Source: Akkermansia muciniphila (GTDB lineage Bacteria; Verrucomicrobiota; Verrucomicrobiia; Verrucomicrobiales; Akkermansiaceae). Taken from it: a DNA stretch of 64,000 nucleotides. Made by a program: the position numbers and the translations under genes. Each line of letters begins with the position of its first letter. Position 1 is the stretch's first letter. Under the pieces are notes generated by a model that did not search any database, was not told the origin of the DNA, and worked only from the letters and a program-made list of their open reading frames with translations. Location: positions 1 through 64,000 of the forward strand of contig CAMDAD010000012.1 of NCBI GenBank assembly GCA_945888515.1. Reading direction: 5' to 3'. This document shows positions 63,043 through 64,000 of the stretch, piece after piece.

Positions 63043-64000
63043 TTAGAAATCGCGTCGAATCGTAATGCCAAACTGCTGCGGTTGTGCCAGCGATTCGTAA
63101 CGGCGGGCCTCGTAGTCGATAGCGGGATCATTACCGAAAAAGAAGACACGCTGCGCATAATCCTCGTTCAACAAATTACGCACCCAAAGACTCACCGTCC
63201 ACTCATCTTTGGTGTAGCCGATACTGGCATTCACGTTAAAGAATCCATCACGTTTTTCATTGTGATCGTTGGATTCATAAAATTCACTTCGCCCGGTAAG
63301 ATCCAGCGTGCTGAAAAATCCGCTTTCATGCTGATAGCGACCACCGAGCGACCATGTCTGCGCGGGAGTGGCGGCCAATTCACGACCACCGCCCGTTCCA
63401 CCTTTGGTCAGGTCATACGCATCGATCGATGATGTCATCAGACCAAGGCTGCTGTAGAGCGAGAGTTGATCATTCACCTGCAAGCCCGACTCGATTTCCA
63501 AACCAGAAACGTAGGCATCACCCGCATTTTCCTCAGCAAAACTGAATTCCCCACCCACACCGTCGGAATAGCGCACCTGGGTATTTTCGCGCTGCAGATA
63601 AAATCCAGTGAGTGCCGATGTAAGACGACCATCCAGCCAGTTGCCTCGCACGCCCGCTTCGTAATTCCAAAGTCCCTCGGTTTCAAAAGTCAGCGGATCT
63701 TTGGCAGGATCGATTTCCCGAGCATCCAGGTTCAGACCGCCCGCCTTGTAACCGCGTGCAATCGAGGCGAAACCAAGCAAACGTTCATTGATGTCGTGCT
63801 CGTAGGTCAATTTCCCACCCAGCATGGTATCGGAAAAATCAGGAGAAAACGAGTCTCCATTACGCGGGTTCAAACTATCCGCCGATGTGTCCACATGTTC
63901 TAGTCGCAGCCCGAGAATCAGACGATCACGTTTTGTCAAATCATGCCCAGCTTGCCCGAAGATCGCATAGTTTTCCGAGGTGAAATCGGTATCCAGACGA
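63043..64000 (-). CDS. TonB-dependent outer-membrane receptor, partial (C-terminal)
   Basis: The C-terminal 300-odd residues of a TonB-dependent receptor; the gene continues past the right edge (TDFTSENYAIFGQAGHDL lies in frame up to the end). Barrel strands are typical: LILGLRLEHVD, LLGFASIARGYKAGGLNLDA, WNYEAGVRGNWLDGRLTSAL, FFNVNASIGYTKDEWTVSLW then VRNLLNEDYAQR, and the chain ends in Phe (ITIRRDF), as outer-membrane barrels do. It should bring a vitamin-type substrate into the periplasm for the PnuC carrier 12 bases downstream. The plug and TonB box are outside the window. Confidence 0.92.
   Translation of the reverse strand, partial: RLDTDFTSENYAIFGQAGHDLTKRDRLILGLRLEHVDTSADSLNPRNGDSFSPDFSDTMLGGKLTYEHDINERLLGFASIARGYKAGGLNLDAREIDPAKDPLTFETEGLWNYEAGVRGNWLDGRLTSALTGFYLQRENTQVRYSDGVGGEFSFAEENAGDAYVSGLEIESGLQVNDQLSLYSSLGLMTSSIDAYDLTKGGTGGGRELAATPAQTWSLGGRYQHESGFFSTLDLTGRSEFYESNDHNEKRDGFFNVNASIGYTKDEWTVSLWVRNLLNEDYAQRVFFFGNDPAIDYEARRYESLAQPQQFGITIRRDF

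Noticed and set aside
1-64000. CRISPR arrays, long tandem repeats, prophage or integrase genes and att sites.
   Set aside because: I looked for regularly spaced repeats, integrases and phage structural genes and found none; only two decayed transposase fragments are present.

Overview
The window looks like chromosomal DNA from a member of the Verrucomicrobiota. Several independent signs agree. There is a perfect TGTTC-N4-GAACA palindrome, the LexA operator described for this phylum, directly upstream of a Y-family DNA polymerase. There is a planctomycete/verrucomicrobial DUF1549-DUF1553 cytochrome, a PEP-CTERM-tailed subtilase, a formylglycine-type sulfatase, a long (about 600 residue) IspG, and a Bacteroidetes-like topoisomerase IV A subunit. 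Coding density is high, most genes run in one- to four-gene units, and there is no prophage, CRISPR array or intact insertion sequence. Two decayed transposase remnants fill the only two gene-free stretches longer than 300 bases.

Layout. 1-7.9 kb: Mn/Fe superoxide dismutase divergent from an EF-G of the 'EF-G 2' subtype, a polysaccharide deacetylase, a DUF3127 protein with an SSB-like acidic tip, topoisomerase IV subunit A, tRNA-Asn and tRNA-Pro. 7.9-16 kb: a Gfo/Idh/MocA oxidoreductase with a sugar isomerase, a class IV aminotransferase, a secreted beta-helix protein, a POT peptide transporter and the SOS-type polymerase. 16-24.3 kb: the DUF1549/1553 cytochrome, an FG-GAP protein, tsaD with a coupled pRiA4b ORF-3-like gene, a Ppx/GppA-HD protein and a VapBC module. 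24.4-30.3 kb: a sulfatase whose signal peptide is thrown out of frame by an 11-T tract, preceded by a secreted coiled-coil/transglutaminase-like protein, then priA. 30.3-47.7 kb is mostly housekeeping: IS630 remnant, glycine-zipper lipoprotein, yceD-rpmF, deoB, leuB, a GSDH-type dehydrogenase, manC-ruvX-thyA-folA, the SRP RNA gene, a pseudouridine synthase, TerC, prmC-murA, infA, rplM-rpsI and acylphosphatase. 47.8-64 kb: GH20 hexosaminidase, two peptidase-like envelope proteins, a GT9 glycosyltransferase, ispG, the PEP-CTERM subtilase, an 890-residue TraB/TIKI-like plus PhoD-like fusion, an ISAs1 remnant, a CNT nucleoside transporter, and a vitamin-uptake unit (TonB receptor, PnuC, NadR-like kinase) that runs off the right edge.

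Working together. The secreted enzymes (sulfatase, GH20, deacetylase, beta-helix protein, subtilase, GSDH-type dehydrogenase) suit a polysaccharide-degrading heterotroph. thyA-folA form a folate/dTMP unit, rplM-rpsI and yceD-rpmF are ribosomal units, and the receptor-PnuC-kinase set is a coherent salvage route for a pyridine-nucleotide precursor. A recurring promoter design places a -10-like hexamer exactly six bases before the start codon of several genes, which suggests that leaderless mRNAs are common here.
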